In this document: positions 26,141-35,679 of the stretch, one piece after another
Layout of the letters: every line of letters begins with the position of its first letter
Numbering within the stretch: position 1 is the first letter of the stretch
Origin: Treponema sp.
Lineage (GTDB): Bacteria; Spirochaetota; Spirochaetia; Treponematales; Treponemataceae
NCBI GenBank assembly: GCA_016296655.1
Contig: JAEDIW010000002.1
Coordinates: forward strand, 1 to 64,000
Length of the DNA: 64,000 nt
Direction of reading: 5' to 3'
Notes under the pieces: model-generated
What the model was told of the DNA's origin: nothing
What the model saw: the letters and a program-made list of their open reading frames with translations, nothing else
Databases searched by the model: none
Made by a program: the position numbers and the translations under genes

Positions 26141-28237
26141 TTAAAATTCTTCGAAATCAGAATCAGTAATCAAATCATCAAATTCTGTATGTTCAGAATC
26201 CTGGTGGCCAAAATCTTCAGCTACAGAAGATGCATGCTCTGCCGGAGGAATGACAAAATCAATGTTCTTTGATTCTTCCTGTAAACTGACAGGCTTTTCA
26301 GCCTTGTTTTCTACAGGCGGCTGTACATTCTGTTTTGCAGAAGGCAGTTTTGCTCCCTTGTTTACTTTCTGGGCAGGCTTTGACCCAACAGAAATTTTGC
26401 GTTCTGACTGCTCCTCGGCATCACCTTCTTCAACTTTAAAGAATTTCAAAGACTCCACAAGCTTTTCAGATTCATTCGAAAGTTCTTCGGCCATAGCCGC
26501 CATTTCTTCGGCAGCAGAAGCATTTTGCTGAACAACAGTATCCAGTTGAATTATAGCCGTACTTACTTGCTGAGCCCCATTATCCTGTTCTCTGGAAGCT
26601 GTTGCAATTTCATCAATAAGTTGAGACGTCTGCTCTATATTTGGAATAACTTTTAAAATCATCTGATTGGCAGTTTCTGAAAGTTGAACCGTTCTAGAAG
26701 ACAGTTCTGTAATTTCCGCAGCAGATGCCTGAGAACGTTCTGCAAGCTTTCGGACTTCACTGGCAACAACAGCAAAACCTTTGCCTGCTTCACCTGCACG
26801 AGCAGCTTCAATGGCAGCATTCAATGCCAGCAGATTTGTCTGGCTTGCAATTTCTTCAATTATGCCTATTTTTTCTGAAATTTCTCTAATAGCAGCAACA
26901 GCCAGCCCTACAGCCTCACCACCCGCCTTTGTATTGCCAGAAGTTTCAGTTGCAATCGCATCTGTCTTTGCAGCATTATCCGCAGTCTGCCGTATATTTG
27001 AAGACATCTGCTCCATTGTTGCAGAAATTTCCTCTGTTGAAGCTGCTTGTTCCGAAGCCCCGGAAGAAACTGCCTGGCTTGCAGCACTTATTTGTTCACC
27101 ACCTGCAAAAACATGCTGAGCTGCGGTTCTGATAGAAACAACAGTATGCTTCAAATCCTGAACCATTAAATCCAAATTTCGTGCCATTTCACCAAATTCA
27201 TCTTTACGTTTCAGCAAAAGCTCTTTATCTTTCTTTCCAACAGATCTTAAAAGCAAATCTCCCTTTGAAACATCGCCCAGAGCCAGCTGTATCAATTTTA
27301 TATATTTTTTTATATTGTTAGAAAAATGGAAGCCTGCAAAGATTGTTATGGCAACTCCCAAAATTCCAAATATAAACATCTGAACGATAGCTTTATTCCT
27401 CATTACAGAAAAATCTTTTACCGGATGTTCGCAGCCAACTGAAAAATTAACCCCAGAAATAGGTCTATAGGCAACAAAACGCTTCAAACCATCCCATTCA
27501 TACGTTTCAACACCTGTTTTTCCAGCCTTCATTTTTGAAGTTACAGAACCCCAACTTTTATAAGAAGCATCACTTTTAGCAAGCTGTTCAGGGTTAATAT
27601 TTTTGTCTACAAACTGCTGCTCTTTAAATCCAATCAAATTTCCTGTCTGCATGGAAACAATGAATGGTGAACCTGTAAAACCAACTACAGTCTTTTTACA
27701 AACAAGCGTAAGGCTGTCAGGGTTCATATTAAGACATACGACTCCTGCCAGTTCATTTTCTTCATCATAAAAAGGAACCGCATAGATGAAAGAAGCCTTT
27801 CCGTTAAGTTTTCCAACAACTAAATCGCTTAAAACATTTTTTCCTGTAATTGCTTTCTGAAAATACTCTCTTGCTGCAACAGAAACAATTTCTCCTTCTG
27901 AATTTACACCATTTCCATCTTTATCAGCTACAGTAAAATATCTATGCCCCAATTCAGGCTGTACTTCATTTTTCAGAGAAAGAGCCTTCTGCTTTATGGA
28001 AAGTGAGGAATCTTTAAACTCAGGTCTTTTTGCTATCATTTCAAGGCGGATAAATTCTGACTGAATCTGCTTTGAAAAATTTTCAGCAATTTCTTCACCT
28101 AAAATACTAAGATTTGCTTTTATAATAGTATCTGAAATGTAATTTATATTTTTTACAGAAATGAATGCTGTCAAGCCTGCAAGAGCAACTGCTATTACCG
28201 ATACGAATAAAATAATAGTCTTACGAATAGATTTCAT
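26141..28237 (-). CDS. Methyl-accepting chemotaxis protein with periplasmic Cache-type sensor
   Basis: This receptor of about 698 residues has a first membrane helix ([20 protein letters not shown]), a large periplasmic dCache-like domain (about residues 40-280), a second helix (about 285-305), a HAMP segment and the cytoplasmic coiled coil. The hairpin tip reads [20 protein letters not shown]. The C-terminal tail is acidic and Pro-rich, without an obvious CheR-binding pentapeptide. Upstream in-frame starts exist, but the ATG at 28237 follows GGGAG. Its leader is repeat copy L3. It lies downstream of cheB and cheA, so this receptor probably signals to that kinase. Confidence 0.93.
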   Translation of the reverse strand: [698 protein letters not shown]

Positions 28238-28400
28238 CAGTTCTCCCATAATAAGCCAATGAAGAAATTGGCTGAAAACTCCGTCGCCAGACAACTTCTA
28301 ATTTGACTTTTTAAGCACATTCACAATGCAACCACTCGCAACGCAAGTTTCCAAAGGAATGTACAGTTGATAAAAAAGTCTGCAACGCAAACTTGTAAAA
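28238..28400 (-). promoter_or_regulatory. Multi-hairpin leader element, copy L3
   Basis: Read on the minus strand, AAGTTTGC pairs with GCAGACTT (plus 28376-28394, loop GTT). GTACATTC pairs with GAATGTGC (plus 28315-28364) around an extra inserted hairpin, then AAAAAGTCAAAT follows (plus 28299-28310). A final GCCAAT/ATTGGC hairpin precedes TTATTATGGGAG and the chemoreceptor ATG. The match to L1 is clear even though the downstream gene is unrelated. Confidence 0.7.
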
Positions 28401-28490
28401 GAAAACAGCATTGAAACAATCAGCACTAAAACTGTCTGCCCAAAACTTCCTTTATTATGATATGACCTTTAAAAACAAATTCCAAGATTT

Positions 28491-29600
28491 TCAACGTTTT
28501 AAAGGTCTGCTCAAAATAGTTTTTGCAATATTCTGCAAAGGAACAACAACGTCAACTCCGCCATTTTTTATTGCTTCAGCCGGCATACCAAAAACAATAC
28601 AGGTATTTTCATCCTGAGCAATATTAAAAGCACCCATATCATGCATTTCTTTCATGCCTTTAGCTCCATCATCCCCCATTCCAGTCATGATTACACCAAT
28701 TGCATTTTTTCCAGCAGCAATGGCAGCAGAACGGAAAAGAACGTCAACAGACGGTCTGTGTCTGGTTACTAAAGGTCCATCCTTTACCTCTACAAAATAA
28801 GAAAGCCCCGAACGATGTAATATCGTATGCTTATTTCCAGGAGCTATCAAAACCTGCCCGGTAACAACTTCATCTCCGTCAGCAGCTTCTTTTACGTTCA
28901 TCTTACAAAATGAATTTAAACGTGACGCAAATGCAGCTGTAAAATGTTCCGGCATATGCTGAACAATTACCATACCAGGTGTATCTTCCGGCAACATATT
29001 TAAAAAATCTTTTAAAGCTTCCGTTCCTCCAGTGCTTGCCCCAACAACAATAACTGTCTTTGTGGTTTCCAGAACACGAGAATTTTCCGTAGGTTTACTA
29101 ATAACTACATCAGGACTTAACTTAGGCTGAACTTCTTTTCTAGCAAGCAGGACTGAACGTGAAACTGCCGCAGAAGGTTTAAAAGCTGCAAGAATCGCCT
29201 CATGAATTTTTTCTTTATTTTCTTCAAGATACTGCTTTATGCGCATTGCAGGCGGTCTGTAAATTATTCCAGCAGCTCCTAAATCTTTTGCCCTTAAAGC
29301 ATCTGGAGAACCATCATTTACCATAGTGGAGCAGACTACACATGGTATAGGATTCGCATTTTTTTTCATTTCCTGTAAAAATGAAAGCCCATCCATTCTT
29401 GACATTTCAATATCAAGCAAAATGACATCCGGACGTTCCTGCTTTATTTTTTCAATTCCCATAACAGGATTCGGTGCTGAAGCTATCATCTTGACATCCC
29501 GATAGGGAATGAACAGAGACCTTATCATTTCCCGAAAAATTGTAGAATCATTTATTACCAAAAGCTTTATAGGATTTACCTGATTTATATTTCCCATCAT
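28491..29600 (-). CDS. cheB: Chemotaxis protein-glutamate methylesterase
   Basis: This 369-residue CheB has an N-terminal receiver domain (phospho-acceptor Asp63 in ILLDIEMSRMDG) and a C-terminal methylesterase domain with GASTGGTEAL (catalytic Ser), VIVQHMPEHF (His) and GMGDDGAKG (Asp). It demethylates or deamidates chemoreceptors when phosphorylated by CheA. Its ATG overlaps the cheA stop by four bases (ATGA), so the two genes are translationally coupled. No cheR is in the window. Confidence 0.95.
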   Translation of the reverse strand: MMGNINQVNPIKLLVINDSTIFREMIRSLFIPYRDVKMIASAPNPVMGIEKIKQERPDVILLDIEMSRMDGLSFLQEMKKNANPIPCVVCSTMVNDGSPDALRAKDLGAAGIIYRPPAMRIKQYLEENKEKIHEAILAAFKPSAAVSRSVLLARKEVQPKLSPDVVISKPTENSRVLETTKTVIVVGASTGGTEALKDFLNMLPEDTPGMVIVQHMPEHFTAAFASRLNSFCKMNVKEAADGDEVVTGQVLIAPGNKHTILHRSGLSYFVEVKDGPLVTRHRPSVDVLFRSAAIAAGKNAIGVIMTGMGDDGAKGMKEMHDMGAFNIAQDENTCIVFGMPAEAIKNGGVDVVVPLQNIAKTILSRPLKR

Positions 29601-31744
29601 TTTTCTACCATTTCTATTTTTTTGACAATCTGAGAAAGTCTTAGAATATCAAGAATCAGAGCAACACTACCATCTCCAAGAATCGTCGCCCCGGAAATTC
29701 CTGCCACATTTTTGAACAACTCGCCCAAAGGTTTTATTACAGTCTGATGATTCCCTATTACAGAATCAACTATAATTCCAATTTTTGATTCATTATCATT
29801 TACAACAACAACCTGCCGGCCAGCTTTAGTCTCCTGAGGCATTTCAAAATATTTAACCATATTAATACATGGAAGATAATCCCCTCTGGAAGTAATATGA
29901 GTACATAACTTTTCAGTTTCATTCTCAGGGGCAAGTTCTACACACTCTTCAACATTTGTAAGAGGAATTACAAACAGTCTTTCATTAATCTGAACCAACA
30001 TGCCGTCAATAATTGCAAGCGTAAGCGGAATTTTCAAAATAAATTTTGAACCTTTTCCAGCTTCTGTTTCAACAGAAACTGTTCCACCCAAACTGCCAAT
30101 ATCCTTACGGACAACATCCATTCCAACTCCGCGACCTGATACATTTGTAACAACTGCATTTGTTGAAAAACCAGGCTTGAAAATCATTTCATAAATTTCC
30201 TGGTCAGAAAGGTTGTCATCAGGTTTCAAAAGCCCCTTTTCAAGAGCTTTTTTATAAATTGCATCCTTATTCAATCCTGCGCCATTATCAGCTACAGTAA
30301 TAAGGACAAAGCCTCCTGCATGTTTGGCAGTTAAAGTTACAATCCCCTGCCTATCCTTTCCCAAGGCAATTCTTTCCTCTGGTGTTTCAATTCCATGATC
30401 AGCAGAATTTCTTATAAGATGAATGAGCGGATCATTCAGTTTTTCAATAACAGTTTTATCAAGCTCAGTTTCAGCGCCTTCAGTATTCAAATCAATATCT
30501 TTGTTCAGCTGCTTTGACAAATCATGCACAAGCCGGCGAAATCTTGAAAAAATAGTACCAATCGGCAGCATCCGCATATCCATTGCAGTATCTCGCAAAC
30601 CAAATACAAGCCTTTCACTTAATTCACTTATAGCCGTAAGCTGAGGATTTTGAATTTCCAATGCAAGCTGTGCAAGTCTGGCATTAAAAGTAACCATTTC
30701 ACCTACAAGATCAATAAGCGAATCCAGCTTTTCAGAATTTACACGGATTGTCTGGTTTGCTGCCGCAGATGCTCCACTAGCATGATTTTCATCTTTTTTC
30801 TGAGAAATTTTCCGTAAATGCTCCTGTTCTGCAAGTGCTGACTGGAGTTGATTTTCCGTAACAGCCTTGGTTTCTACAAGAACCTGCCCTATTTTTTTCT
30901 GCTCATTTATAATTCTGTTGAATTCATCCCGGCTGATGTTGTTCCTGCTTACAAGGATTTCCCCAAGCTTTTTCTGCAATGTTGTTTCCATATCAATTTT
31001 TTCAATGGAAACTTTTGATTCATTATCCAGAAAAATAAAAACACTTTGAATGTCTGCTTCTGTTTTTGAAGTTGTCAGAAAAATATCCCATGACAAATAG
31101 CAGTCTTCGGCATTTATTTCACTTAACGGCGGAATTTCATCAGAAAAAGCAATGACTGTGGATTCCCCCATTTCTGCAAGTTCTTTTACTAAAAGCTCAG
31201 GTCTTGTCCCATTCATCATAATCGAACGGCATGGCCTGAAAATTATCCGCCAGGAATTTTCTTTGCCGGAAGAAGCTTCTGCATTTTCAGTTGCAATTTT
31301 TTCCACAGATTTTTCCACAGGGCTTTCCATGGCAGAAGAGTTTTTCCTATGGCTGTCAATATAATCATGAACTAAAGCCAGAAGTTTTTCAGATTCTGCT
31401 TGAATTTCATCTGTAATTTCCACACCAAGCATGCTTCGAATATGATCACGAGCTTGTAGAGTAATGGAAACCAGGCCATTATCAGCAGGAATTTCACCGC
31501 TACGAACCAAGTCAAAGGCATTTTCTATTTCATGCGTAAATTTTTGGATTTCTTCAAACCCAAACATGCCAGACGAACCTTTTATTGTATGCATAGCCCT
31601 AAATATGGCACCAATAACTTCCTGATCTTCAGGATTTTCTTCCAGGGTCAAGAGCTGGTTTTCCAAATCATCAAGCAATTCATTTGCTTCTTCAAAAAAT
31701 ACAGAAGAAATCTGATCTATTGATGTTCCCATACTATTACCCAT
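29597..31744 (-). CDS. cheA: Chemotaxis histidine kinase with an MshEN-like insert
   Basis: This 715-residue CheA contains: an Hpt domain (phospho-His52 in HTIKGSSGMFGF); a non-canonical middle region (about 165-255); a segment at 257-311 (LGEILVSRNNISRDEF, then GQVLVETKAVTENQL) shaped like the two-turn repeat of MshEN/T2SSE N-terminal domains; a dimerisation region; the ATPase domain (LIRNSADHGIETPEER, then ADNGAGL and GRGVGMDVV); and a C-terminal CheW-like domain. It phosphorylates CheB and presumably a CheY encoded elsewhere. It overlaps the STAS gene upstream by 8 bp and cheB downstream by 4 bp. Confidence 0.94.
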   Translation of the reverse strand: MGNSMGTSIDQISSVFFEEANELLDDLENQLLTLEENPEDQEVIGAIFRAMHTIKGSSGMFGFEEIQKFTHEIENAFDLVRSGEIPADNGLVSITLQARDHIRSMLGVEITDEIQAESEKLLALVHDYIDSHRKNSSAMESPVEKSVEKIATENAEASSGKENSWRIIFRPCRSIMMNGTRPELLVKELAEMGESTVIAFSDEIPPLSEINAEDCYLSWDIFLTTSKTEADIQSVFIFLDNESKVSIEKIDMETTLQKKLGEILVSRNNISRDEFNRIINEQKKIGQVLVETKAVTENQLQSALAEQEHLRKISQKKDENHASGASAAANQTIRVNSEKLDSLIDLVGEMVTFNARLAQLALEIQNPQLTAISELSERLVFGLRDTAMDMRMLPIGTIFSRFRRLVHDLSKQLNKDIDLNTEGAETELDKTVIEKLNDPLIHLIRNSADHGIETPEERIALGKDRQGIVTLTAKHAGGFVLITVADNGAGLNKDAIYKKALEKGLLKPDDNLSDQEIYEMIFKPGFSTNAVVTNVSGRGVGMDVVRKDIGSLGGTVSVETEAGKGSKFILKIPLTLAIIDGMLVQINERLFVIPLTNVEECVELAPENETEKLCTHITSRGDYLPCINMVKYFEMPQETKAGRQVVVVNDNESKIGIIVDSVIGNHQTVIKPLGELFKNVAGISGATILGDGSVALILDILRLSQIVKKIEMVEK

Positions 31745-32030
31745 CCTGCTTTACAGAAAGTTCTAAATTCAAAAGTTTAAGGAACTGCATTACAGCAGGA
31801 GAAATATTTTTATCCACTTGGAATTTTACTCCACGTTTTGCAGCTTCTTTTCCTGCAGAAAAAATCAATTGAATTATGGCCGTATCAATATCTTCAATTG
31901 CAGAAATATCCAGCAAAATTTCCTTTGCGCTGTCAAAAGCCTGCAAAAACTCCTGCTTCAATGCATCTGCTTTTTCAATCGTCAGGGAACCCTGCCATTT
32001 TATAATTTTCTTTGCATCTGATGCTGCCAT
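31737..32030 (-). CDS. STAS-domain protein (anti-sigma factor antagonist-like)
   Basis: This small protein of about 97 residues has the STAS fold pattern: an opening strand (IIKWQGSLTIEKAD), ILLDISAIEDIDTAIIQLIFSA around the position normally phosphorylated, and a final helix. The usual DxSG serine context reads IEDIDTAII, so the phospho-acceptor may be Thr instead of Ser. The ATG at 32030 follows AGAGGTGG and is preferred to one at 32051. It is the first gene of the operon STAS-cheA-cheB-MCP, which suggests a role in the chemosensory pathway instead of sigma control; that role is inference. Confidence 0.8.
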   Translation of the reverse strand: MAASDAKKIIKWQGSLTIEKADALKQEFLQAFDSAKEILLDISAIEDIDTAIIQLIFSAGKEAAKRGVKFQVDKNISPAVMQFLKLLNLELSVKQDG

Positions 32031-32151
32031 ATCCACCTCTTGCCGATACAAACATCCTGTTCCTGTTTAAACAGACATTTCCTACAGTATATATTTTATT
32101 TCATATTCGGCTAAATATCTAACTTTATATATTCTTTTCTGACTTTTATTT

Positions 32152-32245
32152 TTGAATTTCTGCGGAAACTGTTATATCCTAATATAAAGAGTGTAAAAAA
32201 GGTCTTTTTGATAAACAAAATAATTAATCACCTTTACAAAAAGAC
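32152..32245 (+). promoter_or_regulatory. cheW promoter and leader hairpin
   Basis: TTGAAT (32152-32157), 17 bp and TATCCT (32175-32180) form a plausible promoter. In the leader of about 100 nt, GTCTTTTTG (32202-32210) and CAAAAAGAC (32237-32245) are perfect complements. The hairpin has no T-run after it. Confidence 0.45.
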
Positions 32246-32288
32246 TTAAGTTTCAGCTAAAATTAAAATGAAAATACAGGGAGAAAAC

Positions 32289-32777
32289 ATGAGCGGTCAG
32301 GACAAACCAGAGACGAACAATTTCTTTACATTTAATTTGGGGAAAGGCAATTTTGCATTGCCTGTCAAAAACGTAAAAGAGGTCCTGAACTACGAACCTG
32401 TTTCTTCAGTACCAAAAGCATTGCCATATATCAAAGGTGTCATGAACATCCGAGGTTCAGTAGTTACTGTAATTGATTTAAGGACAATGTTTGGATTTGA
32501 CCCTGTAAAACCTATTGAAAAAAATTCAATAATCGTTACAGAAATAGAACAGGAAAATGCCCATCCTCTGACAATAGGTATATTTTCTGACAGCGTAAAT
32601 AATGTAGCACCCCTAGAAATAATCAATGCAGATACTGCTGATTACGGAGTTATCCCAAACAGAAAAGATTTTATATCAGGAATCGGCAAAATTGACGGGA
32701 AATTCATTCTCATTCTTGATTTGGAAAAAATTCTTTTTTCAATAAATGCAGAGCTTGAGGAAAATATTGAACTATAG
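32289..32777 (+). CDS. cheW: Chemotaxis coupling protein
   Basis: This CheW of about 162 residues links chemoreceptors to CheA. It shows the family pattern: FFTFNLGKGNFALPVKNVKE, ALPYIKGVMNIRGSVVTVID, then ISGIGKIDGKFILILDLEKI. An ATG at 32268 is in frame, but the one at 32289 has GGGAG six bases upstream. It is transcribed away from the STAS-cheA-cheB-MCP operon, from the shared intergenic region, so the two units can be co-controlled. Confidence 0.93.
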   Translation: MSGQDKPETNNFFTFNLGKGNFALPVKNVKEVLNYEPVSSVPKALPYIKGVMNIRGSVVTVIDLRTMFGFDPVKPIEKNSIIVTEIEQENAHPLTIGIFSDSVNNVAPLEIINADTADYGVIPNRKDFISGIGKIDGKFILILDLEKILFSINAELEENIEL

Positions 32778-32810
32778 CTATTTCAAAATCTTGCATTCTT
32801 TTGGAAATAA

Positions 32811-32868
32811 AAAAGGGCTGTCCCCAAAGTAAAGTTCATAGTATCAGAACTAATTCGACAGCCCCCAT
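32811..32868. repeat. GGGGCTGTCC-ended dispersed repeat, copy R3
   Basis: AAAAGGGCTGTCCCC and CGACAGCCCCC enclose the family core AAAGTTCATAGTATCAGAAC. The element is in the convergent gap after cheW and is one of the shorter copies. Confidence 0.75.
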
Positions 32869-32897
32869 CATTCTAAATAATCTTAGACTAAACAGCT

Positions 32898-34619
32898 TTA
32901 GAAGAAAGTTATTTCTCCAGATTTAGCAACTTCTTTTTCAATTCCAAAACCACCGATTTTTCCGGCAGCTTCTTTATGAGCCGTAATCGTAAAGTTCTTT
33001 ATCAAATCCTTTAATCTGTTGTCCCTTATTTCCCAGAACGAAAAGCCATTATTTTTCATTATAAAGTCTTTTTTATGGCTCAGTTCCGCAACCATATTTT
33101 TCAGCTGAGAATTAATTGACCGCAAAGTAAGACCAAGCTTTCCAACATTTTTCAGTTCTTCATTTACTTCAACACACTGCTGTTCAAAACCATCTGGCAG
33201 AGCATGAAAATTATGCAGAATTTCCGAAATAATGTTATAGTCCGCACCAAGCTGATTGAAAAATTCAGTTTTTACTTTTTTCAAAAGTTTCATCTGCTTG
33301 TTGTCCATTTCAATCTGCCGTGTAAACAACGAAAGTATGTCCTTTGTATCTTTAGAAAAGGCCTGAAGAAGTTTTTGCATACCATCCAGAGAATTGTTTG
33401 CAGATTTTATATAATTGTCCATGTCTGTTACAGAATCGCGAACAGAAGAAATAGCATCATTTTTGGCAACTTCAATCCCCTGCATTACGCGAACATGATG
33501 CAGATTCTGAATTACCGGGCTCAAATCTTCAAACGTACGATTCATGCTGTTGGCCCACTGTGTAATGCTCTGACATGTAAATTCCAGATTCCTCTGAGAA
33601 TTTTGAAAATTAATGAATTCCTCAAGAATCACAGAAAATTTAGACTGAATACGTTCAATTGCAAGAAGCATGCTTTCAGAATTATCTTCACCTTCAGCCA
33701 GAAATCTCTTCAAAAAGGCCTGTCTTTTTTCTTCGATTGAAGTAAGCATTTTTGAAACTTTTTCCCAGTTGCTGTCAAAAATTTCTGTAATTTCATCCAA
33801 ATGCCCGATAATATCATCAAGAACCGACTGCGCAATCTGCAAAAGCTCAACATTGAAACTCACATTATCCAGAATTTCTTCAACTCTCTGCTCATTTTCA
33901 TTGATTTTAGAAAAATCCTGCAAACAGAGAAGAACATGCTCCAATGCCTGCCGGATAATATCCTGAAGCTGCAAAGCCTCCATCGTCTTCTGAATTGGAA
34001 AATAAACATCTGCAGCCAAATCTGACATACCGTTCAATGCTTCTGAAGAATTTTTTATCAATGCCAGAAGACCTTCAGAGGAACTTGTTCCCAACACTGA
34101 AAGTTTTTTCTGACAGTCCAGCACAGCCTTTATGATATTTTCCAAATCGGAAATATTTCGCAGAAGTTCATCTTCTTCTGTCAAAAGATGATTTGCATAC
34201 TGAAGCATCTGATTAGAAAGTCGCTTTAAATTTTCAGTAATACAGGAAAAGGCGAGACCTTTTTCACCAGATTTTATCGAAATTACCATGGCATTCAAAG
34301 TAATCAGTTCCATTTCCTCTGAATCATTTTTTATTTCTTTTACCATGGTATCCAGTTCGTTCAAATCTTCAATTTTTTGATTAAGATTCGTATACAAAGC
34401 AGAATAATGCTTGTCAAAACCATTAAAAAGGGCATCTTCCTTTTCAGAAGCCTTGTCATTGCTTTCTTTTAACTCATTTAAAGCTGAAATCAATTCTTCC
34501 AGCGAAGTTCCGCCCTTTTTGTTAAGCAATGCAGGAAATTTGTCTGCCAGCGAAAGAAACATATCTTCAATCTTTGCACTAGTTTCTTCCAACGTCCGTG
34601 ATATTTCAATTATTTCCAT
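32898..34619 (-). CDS. Soluble coiled-coil protein resembling a degenerate MCP signalling domain
   Basis: This 573-residue helical protein has no membrane segment or sensor domain. Residues 101-140 (ELITLNAMVISIKSGEKGLA and the following heptads) align by eye with the conserved MCP hairpin tip, which normally reads [20 protein letters not shown], but with many changes. Long coiled-coil stretches lie on both sides. It is encoded 73 bp downstream of a MinD/ParA-type ATPase gene, in the same direction, and converges on cheW. It may be a cytoplasmic chemoreceptor-like protein or an array-placement partner of the ATPase. I do not recognise a named family. Confidence 0.65.
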   Translation of the reverse strand: MEIIEISRTLEETSAKIEDMFLSLADKFPALLNKKGGTSLEELISALNELKESNDKASEKEDALFNGFDKHYSALYTNLNQKIEDLNELDTMVKEIKNDSEEMELITLNAMVISIKSGEKGLAFSCITENLKRLSNQMLQYANHLLTEEDELLRNISDLENIIKAVLDCQKKLSVLGTSSSEGLLALIKNSSEALNGMSDLAADVYFPIQKTMEALQLQDIIRQALEHVLLCLQDFSKINENEQRVEEILDNVSFNVELLQIAQSVLDDIIGHLDEITEIFDSNWEKVSKMLTSIEEKRQAFLKRFLAEGEDNSESMLLAIERIQSKFSVILEEFINFQNSQRNLEFTCQSITQWANSMNRTFEDLSPVIQNLHHVRVMQGIEVAKNDAISSVRDSVTDMDNYIKSANNSLDGMQKLLQAFSKDTKDILSLFTRQIEMDNKQMKLLKKVKTEFFNQLGADYNIISEILHNFHALPDGFEQQCVEVNEELKNVGKLGLTLRSINSQLKNMVAELSHKKDFIMKNNGFSFWEIRDNRLKDLIKNFTITAHKEAAGKIGGFGIEKEVAKSGEITFF

Positions 34620-34692
34620 TTATTCTCTCTCTTTCCTTATAAAAATTCTGTTTTCCAGATTTACTGAAAATTTTAGTTTTTTTTACCTTCAT

Positions 34693-35679
34693 TTATGTAT
34701 TCCGGTTAATTTGCGTGAACTCCTGAGACAACAATGACATATCATCCTGACCAAGTTCCATTTCATACATTTCGGCATAATCGTAAGAATATCTTAAGAT
34801 TCTTTCAGCTGCATAGCGAGCCTGAACAATAAATTTTCCGTCAGGATCCGTAAGAGCCAGAGGCTTTCTGCGAGCAATGGAAAGTGGCAGATTCTTATCT
34901 CTAGGAACAAACCCCACAAAATCAATATTCATGTCCAGTTTTTTCAATGCCAGAGATCGCAAACGTTTTGCCATCTCCAAATCCTGAACGCTTTCACCCA
35001 TATTAATAATAACCTGTGGCCTGAATTTCTTCATCTCCTGCGCCGCTTTTTCTCCTGTTTCCGGAAATTCCATGCAAATTTTCTGCACAAGTTCAACAAA
35101 CGAAGTTTCCGCACCAGCACCGCTTGCTGCAATAAATTCCTGAATTACAGAACGCTCAGGACTTTTTGCTTTAAACTGCCTTGTAAAAAATCTGAATGCA
35201 GCAGACTTTAAAAAAGAATATGCATTCAGTATGGAAGTAATTTCAGGAGTTGAAACCAAAATTGAATTATGTGTTAAAAGAAAAAAATCAAGCGTATTGT
35301 AAGCAGATCCTGCCCCCAAATCCAGAATAAAATAGTCTGCATCAGATTTTTGAATTTCTTTGATTATCTTATTTTTTGCAAAAAATCCAAGATTTGCAGT
35401 TCCCGGCAAAAGACAGTCCCCCGCAATAAACCGAAGCCCCTCAATTCCTGTATCTTGAAGCAAAGTTTCAAAAGAATTTTCCTGCTTGTAAATGAAATTT
35501 CCCAAACCTGCATGATTATTTTTCAACCCAAGCAAAGTATGCAGATTTGCTCCGCCAAAGTCAAAATCAGCTAAAATTACTTTTTTATTTTTTTGAGCAA
35601 GCAAAATCGCCAGATTCATTGAAAGGGATGTCTTACCAACTCCACCTTTTCCACTGGCAACAGGCAGAATATTTACCAT
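34693..35679 (-). CDS. MinD/ParA-family ATPase
   Basis: This 328-residue protein has a deviant Walker A, SGKGGVGKTSLSMNLA, at residues 9-24, a Walker A' aspartate in ILADFDFGGANLH and a third motif YFILDLGAGSAYNTLDFFL. The sequence style is that of FlhG/MinD-like proteins that position flagella or arrays, more than that of plasmid ParA. No ParB gene is adjacent. Its neighbour downstream is the MCP-like coiled-coil protein, so placement or inheritance of chemosensory arrays (compare ParC of Vibrio) is a reasonable guess. Confidence 0.82.
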   Translation of the reverse strand: MVNILPVASGKGGVGKTSLSMNLAILLAQKNKKVILADFDFGGANLHTLLGLKNNHAGLGNFIYKQENSFETLLQDTGIEGLRFIAGDCLLPGTANLGFFAKNKIIKEIQKSDADYFILDLGAGSAYNTLDFFLLTHNSILVSTPEITSILNAYSFLKSAAFRFFTRQFKAKSPERSVIQEFIAASGAGAETSFVELVQKICMEFPETGEKAAQEMKKFRPQVIINMGESVQDLEMAKRLRSLALKKLDMNIDFVGFVPRDKNLPLSIARRKPLALTDPDGKFIVQARYAAERILRYSYDYAEMYEMELGQDDMSLLSQEFTQINRNT

